Source: an uncultured Macellibacteroides sp.
Lineage (GTDB): Bacteria; Bacteroidota; Bacteroidia; Bacteroidales; Tannerellaceae
Reading direction: 5' to 3'
Assembly: GCF_963667135.1 (NCBI RefSeq)
Contig: NZ_OY762974.1
Span: forward strand, 1,798,001-1,862,000
Length of the DNA: 64,000 bases
Part shown: piece after piece, positions 18,310-27,948 of the stretch
How the letters are laid out: each line of letters begins with the position of its first letter
Numbering within the stretch: position 1 is the first letter of the stretch
Program-made: the position numbers and the translations under genes
Notes under the pieces: model-generated
Databases searched by the model: none
Told to the model about the DNA's origin: nothing
Seen by the model: only the letters and a program-made list of their open reading frames with translations

Positions 18310-18340
18310 TGTTGCACAGGATAGTTAAATTTGTGCAACA
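18310..18340. promoter_or_regulatory. Perfect 9-bp inverted repeat, possible operator
   Basis: TGTTGCACA (18310-18318) and TGTGCAACA (18332-18340) are exact reverse complements separated by 13 bases. It lies 38 bases upstream of the -7 box of the flavin oxidoreductase gene, where an activator could bind, and just beside the pstS terminator. Confidence 0.4.
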
Positions 18341-18341
18341 A

Positions 18342-18374
18342 AAAAGCCTTGCTTCATTAAGAAACAAGGCTTTT
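18342..18374 (-). terminator. pstS terminator
   Basis: AAAAGCCTTG (18342-18351) pairs with CAAGGCTTTT (18365-18374), ending in a T-run on the minus strand, 22 bases after the pstS stop. Confidence 0.8.
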
Positions 18375-18395
18375 ATTTGTTTATTATATAAATGA

Positions 18396-19217
18396 TTACT
18401 TAACTGGGATATATCCTACATCTTTTACCGTTTTTTGACCTTCTGCAGAAAGCACATAGTCTATGAAAGGCTTAACCTTCTTTTCGCTTTTTGTTTCGTA
18501 ATAATAAAACAGCGGACGAACTACCGGATATATTTTGCTTTTTGCATTCTGGAAAGAGGGTTCAATGTATTTTTTGCCCTTGTCGTAAGATATATGTATA
18601 GCTTTTACCTCTTTGTTCAGGTATGCAAGTCCAACATAGCCAATTGCTCCCTTAGTCTGACTTACCGACTGAATAATCGCTCCGGTTGCAGGCATACTTA
18701 GGATACCATTCTTGTAATTTTTATTCTTTAGCACGCTCTCTTTGAAGAATTCATAAGTTCCTGAAGAGGTTTCACGTGAGTAAGCGACTATCTTAAGATC
18801 TGCTCCGCCAACTTCTTTCCAGTTTGTTATTTTACCCGTAAAAATAGCTTCGATTTGTTCGCGAGTCAGGTTTGAAACCTTATTTGACGGGTGAACTACT
18901 ACAGATAAGGCATCATATGCAACGATTATTTCTTTGGTCGACTTTCCTGATTGTTGCATTTTAACCTTTTCGTCGAATTTCATCTTACGAGAGGACATGG
19001 CAATGTCTGTAGTCCCTTCCATCAGTGCAGATATACCAACACCTGAACCGCCTCCGGTTACTGTAATTTTTGCACTTTTGTTTTTGTTCATATAATTTTC
19101 TGCTTCCGTTTGAGTTAACGGCAACACGGTATCACTCCCTTTTATTTTCTGTGCAAATACATTCGAGGTAAGTAGGCAAGCCATAGCTGCCAGTAAGATT
19201 GTCTTTTTCATTTTCAA
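18396..19217 (-). CDS. pstS: Phosphate ABC transporter substrate-binding protein
   Basis: A 273-residue periplasmic protein with signal peptide (1-22, SNVFAQ). It has the phosphate-binding PstS fold: KIKGSDTVLPL at the first ligand loop, TGGGSGVGISAL, and SRETSSGTYEFF (about 147-158), the loop that grips phosphate. It delivers phosphate to PstCAB. Here it follows the OprP-type porin gene by 26 bases, so outer-membrane entry and periplasmic capture are made together. The pstCAB-phoU genes lie 34 kb away in the same window. Control is probably through the Pho-like repeats upstream of the porin gene. Confidence 0.95.
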   Translation of the reverse strand: MKMKKTILLAAMACLLTSNVFAQKIKGSDTVLPLTQTEAENYMNKNKSAKITVTGGGSGVGISALMEGTTDIAMSSRKMKFDEKVKMQQSGKSTKEIIVAYDALSVVVHPSNKVSNLTREQIEAIFTGKITNWKEVGGADLKIVAYSRETSSGTYEFFKESVLKNKNYKNGILSMPATGAIIQSVSQTKGAIGYVGLAYLNKEVKAIHISYDKGKKYIEPSFQNAKSKIYPVVRPLFYYYETKSEKKVKPFIDYVLSAEGQKTVKDVGYIPVK

Positions 19218-19243
19218 ATTGCTTAGTTAATGAATGTAATTTA

Positions 19244-20533
19244 TTAAAACTTATATTGTAAACGTACAGTTAGCACGTTGTCTTTTCTATCTGTTTCGTA
19301 TCCGCTTACGTTTGTGCTTTTTTCGTTTGAATTAAGCTCGTAATAAGCTTGAAGCCGAATATTTTTGTTGAAGCGATAAAGGGCCCCGATACCAATTGTA
19401 CTCTGAGCAAGATCTGTTTTGTTTGTTTGAGATCCTGTAAACCCAACCTCATTGTTTTTTATATCCGTGTTTGGATCGTATGTGTCGTATTTAAGTACCG
19501 CGGAAAATGGGGATGTTCCTATATCCTGTATCAGGTAAAAGAAATATCCCAGGAAAGGACGTTTGTATAAAGCGTTTTCTGGGGCATTTCCCGGTCGTGC
19601 GCTGTAATTCGGACTTTTGCTGCTTCCTGCAATTCCTGGTTGTTGTCCAAACATTCCTTCTGCACGCAAAGTCGTTTTACCAATAGCACTAAGGATACTG
19701 AACTGTCCGTCAAATCCTATATATTCCCGTTTCATATACGTTCCGATTGTTTCATTTTCCACAATTCTGAACTCTTTGCCAACCATTTCGTAGGAAGTCG
19801 TTGTAGGATTGTAAACGCTCCCGTTATAATAAGAAGCTCCAAGTCCCCATTGTGCAAAATCTCCAATTGGCTTTTCAGCACTTAAGCGGCCTATGAAATC
19901 TTTCCGGCTATCAGTTTCCTTGTTGATGCTATTTCCGGCAAACAGTCCGGCTTCCAGTTTCAGAAAATAAAACTTACTTTCCTTTACAGGCTGCAACGTA
20001 AGCATGGCTCCCAAATCCCTTTCGTCAGGGAAGAAATCCTGTATGATTGTTGCTCGTTCGGGGCTTTCCAGACTGCTGGTTGAATAAGGAATCTCGTATC
20101 CGAAAGGACGGTTAAATACACCAACTGTAAGACTGCTTCGTTTTGTCCATGGATCTTTGACTCCAATATACAGATCCCGGTAACTGATTCCTTTATCATT
20201 TACATCAATCTGTACAGCTCCTGTCCCGATACCGTCATTGTACTCAAACTTAACACGTCCACGCCTGAACCCTATTCGGTTGAAGCCTTTATCCGCATTC
20301 TCATTTTTGTCACCAACTTTCAAAGTGGCATCTTTTTCGCCATTTTGATACTGAGCCTGAAGGTATGCAGACACCTTAAATTTACTTAGACCCTTTACAA
20401 CTTTGTCCAAGGTTTCAGTCTGCTCTTCCAAAGCAGTTATTCTGTTTTCCTGATCGTTTTCCGGTTCTTGGGCAAAACTGAACAGAGGAGATAGCGCTAA
20501 AAGCGCTAATGCAATAATTTTTCCTGATTTCAT
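19244..20533 (-). CDS. OprP/OprO-type phosphate-selective porin
   Basis: The ATG at 20533 gives a 429-residue protein with a signal peptide (MKSGKIIALALLALSPLFSF), then a short coiled-coil segment (ENRITALEEQTETLDKVVKG) that in OprP-type porins helps trimerise, and a barrel with RGRVKFEYNDGIGTGAVQID and a terminal strand ending in YKF. An upstream in-frame ATG at 20608 would place the predicted promoter (20583-20592) inside the gene, so I prefer 20533. It should pass phosphate or polyphosphate across the outer membrane. It forms an operon with pstS. Confidence 0.85.
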   Translation of the reverse strand: MKSGKIIALALLALSPLFSFAQEPENDQENRITALEEQTETLDKVVKGLSKFKVSAYLQAQYQNGEKDATLKVGDKNENADKGFNRIGFRRGRVKFEYNDGIGTGAVQIDVNDKGISYRDLYIGVKDPWTKRSSLTVGVFNRPFGYEIPYSTSSLESPERATIIQDFFPDERDLGAMLTLQPVKESKFYFLKLEAGLFAGNSINKETDSRKDFIGRLSAEKPIGDFAQWGLGASYYNGSVYNPTTTSYEMVGKEFRIVENETIGTYMKREYIGFDGQFSILSAIGKTTLRAEGMFGQQPGIAGSSKSPNYSARPGNAPENALYKRPFLGYFFYLIQDIGTSPFSAVLKYDTYDPNTDIKNNEVGFTGSQTNKTDLAQSTIGIGALYRFNKNIRLQAYYELNSNEKSTNVSGYETDRKDNVLTVRLQYKF

Positions 20534-20582
20534 CCTAACTTTATTGGTTGTTGTGAATAAATATTTCATCACCTTTCCGACA

Positions 20583-20663
20583 GCAAAATAACAACAAAAC
20601 AATTTCATGTTTGTTGCGAAGATGTTACAAGAGTAAAGATTTTATGTTACAAACCCATTACAA
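20583..20663 (-). promoter_or_regulatory. Pho-box-like operator and promoter of oprP-pstS
   Basis: Plus-strand heptamers GTTACAA (20624), GTTACAA (20646) and ATTACAA (20657) lie on an exact 11-bp grid; the 20635 position is degenerate. Read on the minus strand they are TTGTAA[CT] with 4-base spacers, the layout of PhoB boxes. A GTTATTTTGC promoter box lies at 20592-20583. The same array and register recur before pstC. Confidence 0.65.
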
Positions 20664-20800
20664 TCATAACCAAGTTAAATAAATGTCTGCTACATAAGAT
20701 AAAAACAATTATATAAAGGGTAAAGTTTGAAATGTTACTATTTTCTTTTATATGAAATCTATTTGAAAAAACAAATTTGAATTTAATCTTTTATTTCCTA

Positions 20801-20841
20801 CTTAAAACAAAAAAAGCGGCTGCCCTATTAAAGACAGCCGC
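20801..20841 (-). terminator. purL terminator
   Basis: GCGGCTG (20816-20822) pairs with CAGCCGC (20835-20841); on the minus strand the stem is followed by a T-rich run, 30 bases after the purL stop. Confidence 0.85.
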
Positions 20842-20871
20842 CATTCTATATTTTATAGAATAGAGAAAGCA

Positions 20872-23800
20872 TTATGCATGGCTTTCTATCCATTTACGTG
20901 CATTTACAAAGGCTTCCATCCATGGAGTAACCTGGTCGTTGCCCTTGCGGTCGTTCGGATAATATCCGCATTGCCATGGGAAAATGGCACGCTCAGGGTG
21001 AGGCATCATGGCAAGATGACGTCCATCCTTGCTGCAAACACCGGCAACAGAATAGGGAGATCCGTTCGGATTTGCAGGATAGCCATCATAATTGTACTTG
21101 GCAATCACGTTGTATTCCTTTTCTTCGTAAGGGAAAGAGAATTTTCCTTCTCCGTGAGCCACCCAGACGCCTAATTTTGTTCCGGATAATGAACCTAGCA
21201 TAATTGAGTTGTTCTTTGGAATTTCCAATCCAACAAACCCAGATTCGAATTTATGAGAATCATTATGAACCATTTTATGCTTTATTGCGTGTTCAGGATA
21301 GAGCAATTCTAATTCAGCCATCAGCTGACAACCATTACAAATACCCAAACTCATTGTATCTTTACGAGCATAGAAGTTATCCAAAGCCTTTTTGGCTTTT
21401 TCGTTGTACAAGAAACCTCCCGCCCATCCTTTGGCTGAACCCAATACATCCGAATTAGAGAATCCACCGCAGAATACAACAAAGCTAATGTCTTCAAGTG
21501 TTTCACGACCAGAAGCAAGGTCGGTCATATGAACGTCTTTTACATCAAAACCAGCTAAATACAGAGCATAAGCCATTTCGCGTTCACCGTTCGTACCCTT
21601 TTCACGGATGATAGCCGCTTTAATTCCCGACGGAGTACGGCGGTCGGCCGAAATTTCGAAAGAAGAAAGTTTCCCGGTAAAGTTCTTGTTGAACTTGTAC
21701 TGTATTGGCTGCATCTTATAATTTTCGAAACGATTGCCTGCACATGTTGCTCCACTCTGCTTAACGTCAAGTTTGTAAGAAGACTCATACCAAACGTCGC
21801 GCATATAGTCTATACCAAAATGGTACTGAATTCCTTCTTTTGAAACCAATATATGGCGTTCGTCGGTTGGCTTTGCAATACGGGCGAAACCTACACCATT
21901 TTCCTCAAGCAGTTTTTCTACTTCTTTTTTGTCTTTCACCTGAATCAAGATACCCGGATTTTCCGAGAACAAAATCTTTACGATATCATTTTCAGAAATT
22001 CCATCAAGATTAACTTCAAGACCTCCTTCTACATTGGCAAAACACATTTCAAGTAAAGCGGTAATCATACCACCTGCAGAAATATCGTGACCAGCAAGAA
22101 TCAAGCCTTTTTCAATCAGTTCCTGAACAGAATTAAAAGCATCGCGGAAATATTCGGCATCGGTAACCGTAGGAACTTCATTGCCCAGTTTGTTTAAAGT
22201 CTGAGCAAGAGCAGAACCTCCCAGTTTCAGAGAATCAAAAGAGAAGTCAATATAGTATATATATGTGTTCTTGTCCTGAACAAGTACGGGAGAAACAATC
22301 TTCTTCACATTGCTTACTTCTCCTCCGGCAGATATTATAACTGTACCTGGAGATAAAACCTTTTCATCCCCATACTTTTGAGTCATCGACAAAGAATCCT
22401 TACCTGTTGGAATATTAATTCCCAGGCTGCAGGCAAACTCAGAAGCTGCTTCAACTGCTTTATACAATCGGGCATCTTCGCCTTCGTTGCGGCAAGGCCA
22501 CATCCAGTTGGCACTAAGAGATACTCCTTCCAGTTTATCGGTAAGCGGAGCAAAAACGATGTTAGTCAACGCTTCAGCGATAGCCATTACAGAACCAGCT
22601 GCCGGATCAACCATAGCTACCTGAGGAGCGTGTCCGATGGATGTTGCAATACCTGCTTTTCCGCGATAATCAAGTGCTACGGCACCAAGGTCGCTCAAAG
22701 GCAATTGTAATTCACCCTGGCATTGCTGACGGGCTACTTTTCCTGTTACGGAACGGTCTACCTTGTTCGTTAACCAGTCTTTGCAGGCAACAGCTTCCAG
22801 CTGCAATACATTTTCAAGGTAATGATGAAGTTCGGATTCCTTGTAAACAACAGGCTGGAACGATTCTTCAACCGTTTTGTCCGTCATCACTGTACGAGGA
22901 GCTTTACCGAACATATATTCAAGCTTTATGTCAATAGGTTTCACCCCATCAGCCTGCTCGAAAACAAATTTCATATCGTTTGTCGTTTCACCAACCACGT
23001 ACATCGGAGCACGTTCACGGTCGGCAATACGCTTCATCATTTCAACTTCTTTTTCATCTACCAGAATACCCATACGTTCCTGGCTTTCGTTTCCTACAAT
23101 TTCCTTTGCAGAAAGAGTTGGATCTCCAATCGGAAGCTTACTCATATCGATACGGCCGCCGGTTGCCTCAACCAATTCAGACAAACAGTTAAGATGCCCA
23201 CCTGCACCGTGGTCATGAATGGAAACAATTGGATTAACATCCGCTTCAGAGATTGTACGGATAACATTAGCCGTACGTTTCTGCATTTCCGGGTTGGCAC
23301 GCTGTACCGCATTCAGCTCAATACCACTGGTAAACTGACCTGTATTTACGGAAGATACTGCACCTCCACCCATTCCGATACGATAGTTATCGCCACCTAA
23401 TACAACCACTTTTTCTCCTGGAGCAGGATTGCCCTTTAAAGCATCGCGCATGTTAGCAAAACCAACACCGCCGGCAAGCATTATAACCTTATCATATCCA
23501 TATTCTTTGTTATTTTCTGCATGTTCGAAAGTAAGCAGAGAACCACAGATAAGGGGTTGTCCGAACTTGTTTCCAAAATCGGAAGCTCCGTTTGAAGCTT
23601 TAATAAGTATTTGTTCCGGAGTCTGATACAACCAGGCACGGGGATTAAGAATATTTTCCCAAGAGCGTGCTCCTTCAGTACGAGGATAAGAAGTCATATA
23701 TACTGCAGTTCCGGCAATAGGTAAACTTGCTTTACCACCGCCCAGACGGTCACGAATCTCTCCTCCGGTACCAGTTGCCGCTCCATTGAACGGTTCTACG

Positions 23801-24561
23801 GTTGTTGGAAAGTTATGAGTTTCTGCCTTAAGTGAAATTACTGTTTTAATATCTTTGATGGCAAAATAATCAGGTTTATCGCCGCTTATCGGAGCAAACT
23901 GCTCTACAACGGGACCTTCGCTGAATGCTACATTATCCTTGTAAGCAGAGACCAGCTTATTTGGATTTTCTGCCGAAGTCTTTTTTATAAGATTAAAAAG
24001 AGAGCTTTCTTTCTCTTCTCCATCAATAATAAAAACGCCTCCGAAAATTTTATGACGACAGTGTTCGGAATTAACCTGAGCAAAACCATACACTTCGCTA
24101 TCTGTTAGTTTACGACCCAGTTTCTGGCTAACCTCGTTCAGATAAGAAACTTCGTCTTCGCTTAAAGCTAAGCCTTCCTTTTTATTGTAGGCATCAATAT
24201 CTTCAATGTGAACAATCGGATCTGGCTGTTTGCTTACTTTAAAGATGTCTTGCGTCAGACCATTGTAGATACGTTGAAGCATTGGATCATGTTCTGCTTT
24301 TTCTGAAGCAACCGGAAAATACTCTTCAATACGAAGAATACCTGTAATACCCATGTTTTGGGTGATTTCTACGGCATTCGTACTCCATGGGGTAATCATT
24401 TCGCGGCGCGGACCTACGAACCAACCTTCCATTGTTTCCGATTGAAGAGGAGTTGCTTGGCTGAACAACCAGATAAGTTTCTGGACATCTTCGTTTGAGA
24501 AAGGAGTAGCTGTTTCTACAGCCAGTACCGTTTGTGTTGAAGACTTGAAAAATAGAATCAT
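20872..24561 (-). CDS. purL: Phosphoribosylformylglycinamidine synthase (large single-chain form)
   Basis: A 1229-residue single-chain FGAM synthase, slightly shorter than the E. coli enzyme (1295). It begins with a PurS-like region, followed by the two AIR-synthase-like halves ([31 protein letters not shown]) and a C-terminal class I glutamine amidotransferase with [16 protein letters not shown], nucleophile Cys in [10 protein letters not shown] and the His-Glu of [12 protein letters not shown]. It converts FGAR, glutamine and ATP to FGAM in purine synthesis. The gene is monocistronic with a strong terminator. No purine riboswitch was seen upstream. Confidence 0.97.
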   Translation of the reverse strand: MILFFKSSTQTVLAVETATPFSNEDVQKLIWLFSQATPLQSETMEGWFVGPRREMITPWSTNAVEITQNMGITGILRIEEYFPVASEKAEHDPMLQRIYNGLTQDIFKVSKQPDPIVHIEDIDAYNKKEGLALSEDEVSYLNEVSQKLGRKLTDSEVYGFAQVNSEHCRHKIFGGVFIIDGEEKESSLFNLIKKTSAENPNKLVSAYKDNVAFSEGPVVEQFAPISGDKPDYFAIKDIKTVISLKAETHNFPTTVEPFNGAATGTGGEIRDRLGGGKASLPIAGTAVYMTSYPRTEGARSWENILNPRAWLYQTPEQILIKASNGASDFGNKFGQPLICGSLLTFEHAENNKEYGYDKVIMLAGGVGFANMRDALKGNPAPGEKVVVLGGDNYRIGMGGGAVSSVNTGQFTSGIELNAVQRANPEMQKRTANVIRTISEADVNPIVSIHDHGAGGHLNCLSELVEATGGRIDMSKLPIGDPTLSAKEIVGNESQERMGILVDEKEVEMMKRIADRERAPMYVVGETTNDMKFVFEQADGVKPIDIKLEYMFGKAPRTVMTDKTVEESFQPVVYKESELHHYLENVLQLEAVACKDWLTNKVDRSVTGKVARQQCQGELQLPLSDLGAVALDYRGKAGIATSIGHAPQVAMVDPAAGSVMAIAEALTNIVFAPLTDKLEGVSLSANWMWPCRNEGEDARLYKAVEAASEFACSLGINIPTGKDSLSMTQKYGDEKVLSPGTVIISAGGEVSNVKKIVSPVLVQDKNTYIYYIDFSFDSLKLGGSALAQTLNKLGNEVPTVTDAEYFRDAFNSVQELIEKGLILAGHDISAGGMITALLEMCFANVEGGLEVNLDGISENDIVKILFSENPGILIQVKDKKEVEKLLEENGVGFARIAKPTDERHILVSKEGIQYHFGIDYMRDVWYESSYKLDVKQSGATCAGNRFENYKMQPIQYKFNKNFTGKLSSFEISADRRTPSGIKAAIIREKGTNGEREMAYALYLAGFDVKDVHMTDLASGRETLEDISFVVFCGGFSNSDVLGSAKGWAGGFLYNEKAKKALDNFYARKDTMSLGICNGCQLMAELELLYPEHAIKHKMVHNDSHKFESGFVGLEIPKNNSIMLGSLSGTKLGVWVAHGEGKFSFPYEEKEYNVIAKYNYDGYPANPNGSPYSVAGVCSKDGRHLAMMPHPERAIFPWQCGYYPNDRKGNDQVTPWMEAFVNARKWIESHA

Positions 24562-24661
24562 ATCGTCGATTTATTAGGATAATCAATTGACGGCACAGAG
24601 GCCTTTGAATGAGCTGCAAAGATAATGAAAAGCTTTCTTAATAACTGCTAATACGGCATAT

Positions 24662-24696
24662 TTTGTGCTTTAAACTCAGAATTGAGATTATCTTTG
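24662..24696 (+). promoter_or_regulatory. Promoter of LysE-family gene
   Basis: TTTG (24662-24665), a 23-base spacer and TATCTTTG (24689-24696) resemble the consensus; the spacer is at the long end. Confidence 0.45.
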
Positions 24697-24731
24697 TAGC
24701 CGGAAACTAATTATAAGAACTAAATTTAAAC

Positions 24732-25388
24732 ATGCTCGGAATTGTAAGTAAAGGAATAATTATTGGCATTTTAGTTTCAGCTCCCATGGGGCCGGTAGGA
24801 ATGTTATGTTTGCAAAGGACCTTAAACAAAGGCCGTTTGCACGGACTGGTAACCGGATTGGGTGCTGCTTTGTCGGATATTATTTATGCTGCGCTTACTT
24901 GTCTAGGTATGGGGGTTGTTGTTAATTTTGTTGAGGCTAACCAATCACCGCTTCAGCTAATAGGTAGTATTGTATTGGCTGGCTTTGGATATTATATATT
25001 TCAAAGTAATCCTGTCCGCGAATTAAAAAAGCAGCATGAAAAGAAACTTTCTTTCACGCAGGATTTTATTACCGCTTTTTTTCTTACTTTTAGCAATATA
25101 CTGATTGTTCTTTTGTATATTGGTCTTTTTGCCCGGTTTGGATTCGTATTACCAGAACACTCTATTTGGACGTTGGCCGGAGGAATAGGAGGTATTGGAC
25201 TTGGCGCTGTTATCTGGTGGTTTTTTATTACATATGTTGTTGCAAAGTTAAAAAAATGGTTTAATATAAGGGGCATTGGTGTTATGAACAGGGTGGTGGG
25301 GCTTGTAATTATTGTGCTTGCTGTTATAGGTGCTGTTTCTGTAATATGGCCTTCCTTCCTGAATTTGCCGATGCTTCATATTTATTAG
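24732..25388 (+). CDS. LysE-family amino-acid exporter
   Basis: A 218-residue inner-membrane protein with about six hydrophobic helices. The N-terminus shows the LysE/RhtB signature GIIIGILVSAPMGPVGMLCLQ and RTLNKGRLHGLVTGLGAAL, with the second helix pair LSDIIYAALTCLGM. Family members expel amino acids such as lysine, homoserine or threonine by proton exchange; the substrate here is unknown. It is followed after only 4 bases by the CBM9-like gene, so the two are probably co-transcribed although no functional tie is evident. Confidence 0.9.
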   Translation: MLGIVSKGIIIGILVSAPMGPVGMLCLQRTLNKGRLHGLVTGLGAALSDIIYAALTCLGMGVVVNFVEANQSPLQLIGSIVLAGFGYYIFQSNPVRELKKQHEKKLSFTQDFITAFFLTFSNILIVLLYIGLFARFGFVLPEHSIWTLAGGIGGIGLGAVIWWFFITYVVAKLKKWFNIRGIGVMNRVVGLVIIVLAVIGAVSVIWPSFLNLPMLHIY

Positions 25389-25392
25389 AAAA

Positions 25393-26034
25393 ATGAAAAG
25401 TATAAAGATTCCTTATCTTAAAACGCTTGATGTGCTCGATCTGACTTCCATCGGATTTCTTATGGAAGACAAAGCACATCGCGAGAACATTGATACTGTA
25501 AATTGGAATGAATATCCCTACAAACCTATTGTCGCTTTTGATATAGCGAGAGGTGACAAAGATTTGTATATCCGATATTTTGTAAAAGGGAATTCCTTGC
25601 GTGCTGTACATACAGCAGATGATACGCCTGTTCATCAGGATAGTTGTGTAGAATTTTTTATGCAAGTGCCCGGAGAGAAATCGTACATTAATTTCGAATT
25701 CAACTGCATTGGAACTTGCGATGCGGCCAGACGATTGTCTCGTAATGAGAAAACATCTCTGACTGATGAGGAATATGCCCGCATCAGACGGCATTCGTCG
25801 TTAAAGCATCAAAGCTTCGATGAGATTCAGGGAGTTCATTCCTGGGAGCTAGTTGTTGCCATCCCTTTTACACTGATGGGATTGGATCCAAACTATCTGC
25901 CGGAAAAAATAAAAGCTAACTTCTACAAGTGCGCAGATAACACTGCTTATCCGCATTTTGTAAGCTGGAATCCCATCGATTTGCCTAATCCGGACTTTCA
26001 TTGCCCGGCTTTCTTTGGCGAATTATACTTTTAA
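25393..26034 (+). CDS. Carbohydrate-binding family 9-like protein, no signal peptide
   Basis: A 213-residue protein resembling the CBM9/DOMON-like beta-sandwich fold: WNEYPYKPIVAFDIARGD, YIRYFVKGNSLRAVHTADD, QDSCVEFFMQVPGEKSYINF and a C-terminal NFYKCADNTAYPHFVSWNP. CBM9 modules usually sit in secreted xylanases and bind sugar ends, but this copy stands alone and has no signal peptide or lipobox, so it looks cytoplasmic. Its function is unknown. It follows the LysE-type gene by 4 bases, and its terminator overlaps the converging MBL gene. Confidence 0.7.
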   Translation: MKSIKIPYLKTLDVLDLTSIGFLMEDKAHRENIDTVNWNEYPYKPIVAFDIARGDKDLYIRYFVKGNSLRAVHTADDTPVHQDSCVEFFMQVPGEKSYINFEFNCIGTCDAARRLSRNEKTSLTDEEYARIRRHSSLKHQSFDEIQGVHSWELVVAIPFTLMGLDPNYLPEKIKANFYKCADNTAYPHFVSWNPIDLPNPDFHCPAFFGELYF

Positions 26035-26046
26035 CGCATACAATAC

Positions 26047-26898
26047 TCATTGCGGGAAGATACCTTCCTGCAATGTTATTTTTTTGTCTGCTTTGTAATG
26101 TTGGTTTACTTTCTTAACTGTACTGCAAGTCACGTAGGCGTCGTGGCAATAAATAAGAACCTGCTTTTTTTGTACGGCCTCCTCAAGCATTCTTATTTTC
26201 TCCTGGTAAGAGATTGTCGGAAAAGTATCGTATGCCGAAATCCATTCGGCCGAAACGGAAGCCGCCAAAGGAATTACATCTCCTGCAAAAACAATCGTGC
26301 CGGAAGAATTTTTCATATAAACAGCCAGCTGTCCCGGAGTATGTCCGTCGAATAAGCGAAGCTGAACTCCATCGCAAAGCAAGGTGTCTTCCGAAACCAA
26401 ATTTAGCTTTCCTGAGTCATGCACCGGAAGTAAGTTTTCCGGGAAATAGGCACCGCTTTCCAACGGATTCGGATGGATAAAATTAGTCCATTGCGTTTTG
26501 CCCACCCAGTAGTTTGCATTTGGAAAAGCCGGAATTGTTTTGCCATTTTCGGAGTCGGTAATTGTAGCGTATCCGCAATGGTCAAAATGTAAATGAGATA
26601 AAACTATATCTGTCACCATCGCTCTTGATACTCCTCTGAATTCAAGCGCTTTCTCCATATCTATCATGTCGGAGAATTTATAGTAAGCCAGAGACTTAAG
26701 CTGTTTATTGCCTGCCCCTGTGTCAATCAAAATTACCCGTCCGCTGTCTGTAGTAACCAATACACAACGCATGGCAAGGACGCATTGATTGGCTTCATTG
26801 GAAGGATATCTGCGCGACCAGGCTGCTTTGGGGATAGCACCAAACATGGCCCCCCCGTCTGCAAGGAAATAGCCTGTCTCTATCAACTCGATTTTCAT
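26047..26898 (-). CDS. MBL-fold metallo-hydrolase
   Basis: A 283-residue cytoplasmic metallo-beta-lactamase-fold enzyme. The zinc motif HLHFDHCG is clear, with further ligands in the DGHTPGQLAVYM segment, IVFAGDVIP and the late YCHDAYV. It belongs to the broad group that includes quorum-quenching lactonases and other hydrolases; substrate unknown. It has no signal peptide. Its 3' end converges with the CBM9-like gene, and part of that gene's terminator lies within its last codons. Confidence 0.85.
   Translation of the reverse strand: MKIELIETGYFLADGGAMFGAIPKAAWSRRYPSNEANQCVLAMRCVLVTTDSGRVILIDTGAGNKQLKSLAYYKFSDMIDMEKALEFRGVSRAMVTDIVLSHLHFDHCGYATITDSENGKTIPAFPNANYWVGKTQWTNFIHPNPLESGAYFPENLLPVHDSGKLNLVSEDTLLCDGVQLRLFDGHTPGQLAVYMKNSSGTIVFAGDVIPLAASVSAEWISAYDTFPTISYQEKIRMLEEAVQKKQVLIYCHDAYVTCSTVKKVNQHYKADKKITLQEGIFPQ
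26050..26085 (+). terminator. Terminator of the LysE/CBM9-like operon, inside the end of the MBL gene
   Basis: TTGCGGGAAG (26050-26059) pairs with CTTCCTGCAA (26064-26073, one G-T pair), followed by a T-rich run. It overlaps the last codons of the converging metallo-hydrolase gene. Confidence 0.75.
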
Positions 26899-26977
26899 CT
26901 TATAAAGTTTTTAATCCGTAAATATAGTGAAGTTAGTACGTAAGAGAAAGCTTTTTGATAAAAAGCCAGTCTTAAGG

Positions 26978-27008
26978 TTGTCAGCTTCGCTATTTAATCG
27001 TACTTTTG
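26978..27008 (+). promoter_or_regulatory. Promoter of the Mur-ligase-like / DUF4924 / rfbD / prfC run
   Basis: TTG (26978-26980), a 20-base spacer and TACTTTTG (27001-27008) fit the consensus; the first ATG is at 27025, giving a very short leader. Confidence 0.6.
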
Positions 27009-27024
27009 CAACAAAATCTGAGAA

Positions 27025-27945
27025 ATGCGAAAAGTTCATTTAATCTCTGTTACAGAACCTATTGTTCTTGATTTGGCTCTTGCTATCAGAGAAAAGGGAT
27101 ACGAGGTGAGTGCTTCAGGTATGGGCGTGTCTGAAGCTGAATTGCTTCGGTTACGTGATGCCGGGATTATATGCGCCGGTGATGGATGGTTTCCTGCAAA
27201 CCTGACAAAAGATATCCATTCTGTAGTTTTGGGAGCCAGCGCTAAGCAGGATAATCCTGAATTGCAGAAAGCAAAAGAACTAGGATTACTCATTCAATCT
27301 ATTCCGGAATTCATATATCAACGAACACGTGAAAAAACACGGGTGGTCGTAGCTGGAAGCCGAGGGAAAAAATCAATCATCTCAATGATTATTTATGCCT
27401 TGAAAAGGCAGAATCTGGCATTTGATTATGCGCTAAGCAGTGAGATATCCCTTCTTCCCAATCGGGTAGGATTAAGTTATCTGGCAAGAATCGCACTAAT
27501 TGAGGGCGATGCGCATGCTACTTCTGCACTAGAGAAACGCTTTCAACTTGAATTTTACAGACCGCACATTGCCGTACTTACAAATATTCAATGGAAGCCA
27601 ACTCCGGATCATGCATCACCAGAAGCATATCTGGATACCTATAAACGATTTACATCCTCGGTAGAACGAGAAGGAAAACTGATTTATTTCGGTGAGGATC
27701 CCGCTGTATCAGATTTAGCCCAGATTGTGCGCGAAGATATAACAGCCATCTCATACGAACGACATCCCTCTGAAGAAATTGAAGGAGTTTCGCAGCTTAT
27801 TACCCGTTATGGGAATTATGCGGTAAAGATTCCTGACAATTACTTCCTTGTCAACCTGAATGCGGCACGATTGGTTTGCCGTCATCTTGGCGTAAAGGAT
27901 GCAGATTTTTATCAAGCCATTTCAGAATATAGCTTATCACTGTAA
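27025..27945 (+). CDS. Short Mur-ligase-family protein (Mpl/MurC-like, lacking the C-terminal domain)
   Basis: A 306-residue protein. Residues 1-105 match the MurC/Mpl N-terminal Rossmann domain (KVHLISVTEPIVLDLALAI; GYEVSASGM). The central ATPase domain begins with VVVAGSRGKKSIISMI, where GxxGKK replaces the usual GTHGKTTT P-loop, and includes HIAVLTNIQWKPTPDH. True MurC/Mpl proteins have about 450 residues and a third domain that binds the incoming amino acid or peptide; here that domain is missing and the next gene starts 3 bases after the stop. It may be an adapted or non-ligase relative used in peptidoglycan recycling. Activity is uncertain. Confidence 0.7.
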   Translation: MRKVHLISVTEPIVLDLALAIREKGYEVSASGMGVSEAELLRLRDAGIICAGDGWFPANLTKDIHSVVLGASAKQDNPELQKAKELGLLIQSIPEFIYQRTREKTRVVVAGSRGKKSIISMIIYALKRQNLAFDYALSSEISLLPNRVGLSYLARIALIEGDAHATSALEKRFQLEFYRPHIAVLTNIQWKPTPDHASPEAYLDTYKRFTSSVEREGKLIYFGEDPAVSDLAQIVREDITAISYERHPSEEIEGVSQLITRYGNYAVKIPDNYFLVNLNAARLVCRHLGVKDADFYQAISEYSLSL

Positions 27946-27948
27946 GAT

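Noticed and set aside
19244-20608. Longer start (20608) for the OprP-type porin
   Set aside because: The extra 25 residues lie over the predicted promoter box, and the shorter start has a standard signal peptide.
22822-23400. 192-codon plus-strand frame opposite purL
   Set aside because: It is in antisense to a conserved enzyme and has no recognisable domain.
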